NCBI RefSeq assembly: GCF_002205165.1
Contig: NZ_NIVS01000007.1
Location: forward strand, 1 to 64,000
Origin: Stenotrophomonas maltophilia
GTDB taxonomy: Bacteria > Pseudomonadota > Gammaproteobacteria > Xanthomonadales > Xanthomonadaceae
DNA: 64,000 bases
Direction of reading: 5' to 3'
A program made the translations under genes and the position numbers. The stretch's first letter is position 1. Each line of letters starts with the position of its first letter. The notes under the pieces were generated by a model that saw only the letters and a program-made list of their open reading frames with translations, was not told the origin of the DNA and ran no database searches. This document shows positions 63,914 to 64,000 of the stretch, in pieces.

Positions 63914-64000
63914 TGCATCAGCAAGGGCGCAACACCAACAAGCGCAACGCCCAGAGCGCAAAGCTTCTCAGATGACCGTGTCAGGCGTGGGGTGTGTGGG
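63914..64000. other. Window end, nothing recognised
   Basis: About 90 nt without gene or clear element before the edge. Confidence 0.4.

Overview
The window is high-GC, densely coded gamma-proteobacterial chromosome. Gene content and protein style (several TonB-dependent receptors, a plant-type GshA, tandem imidazolonepropionase-like amidohydrolases, a short AMP nucleosidase, a Grx4-rhodanese fusion) point to Xanthomonadaceae. A GTAG-headed hairpin at 17241-17270 resembles the SMAG repeats of Stenotrophomonas, so Stenotrophomonas or a close relative is the best guess. I saw no rRNA, tRNA, CRISPR array, insertion sequence or prophage.

Layout. 1-13100: the C-terminal end of an autotransporter with a 14-C tract in its proline-rich linker, an S41 peptidase, slt-cca (minus), a lone exbD, a large TonB-dependent receptor, a LysE-type exporter, a small AT-rich orphan gene, and a siderophore receptor with a Fur-box-like promoter. 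13300-17230: a VOC protein, an AraC regulator with a coupled alpha/beta hydrolase, and a broken Lrp gene facing an EamA/RhtA-type exporter. 17288-22472: betT-betB-betA (minus), choline uptake and oxidation to glycine betaine, without a betI. 22595-25907: a phosphodiesterase-like protein, two DsbA proteins (one a tethered lipoprotein) and cytochrome c4. 26057-33541: engB, a secreted metallo-beta-lactamase-fold protein, AraC regulator plus VIT1 transporter, gshA, a zinc alcohol dehydrogenase with divergent LysR, and a small membrane protein. 33799-34617: an AT-rich unknown membrane protein.

34838-37157 is a formaldehyde detoxification operon, frmR-frmA-fghA, with a clear FrmR operator; gshA nearby would supply its glutathione. 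37209-43013 holds a universal stress protein, a LysR regulator with a T-N11-A palindrome, and a tripartite efflux system (DHA2 pump preceded by a 16-codon leader, HlyD adaptor, NodT-type lipoprotein). 42986-47863 (minus): an unknown protein, DegV, a 2-hydroxychromene-2-carboxylate isomerase-like protein and an amidohydrolase pair, one of which has lost its metal ligands. 48110-51514: a subtilisin autotransporter.

51682-63857: a small membrane protein, AMP nucleosidase, DUF924, a Grx4/A-type/rhodanese fusion, a polysaccharide deacetylase, two paralogous small membrane proteins, an overlapping aminotransferase-SGNH hydrolase-methyltransferase operon, rsgA, a DUF1704 protein with the metallopeptidase-like motif of the tubulin tyrosine carboxypeptidases, and a third TonB-dependent receptor.

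Most of the window is ordinary chromosomal core. The points I would look at first are the DUF1704 protein, the Grx4/A-type/rhodanese fusion, the poly-C tract in the autotransporter, the deleted Lrp gene beside its likely target, the leader peptide before the efflux pump, and the two AT-rich unknown genes.
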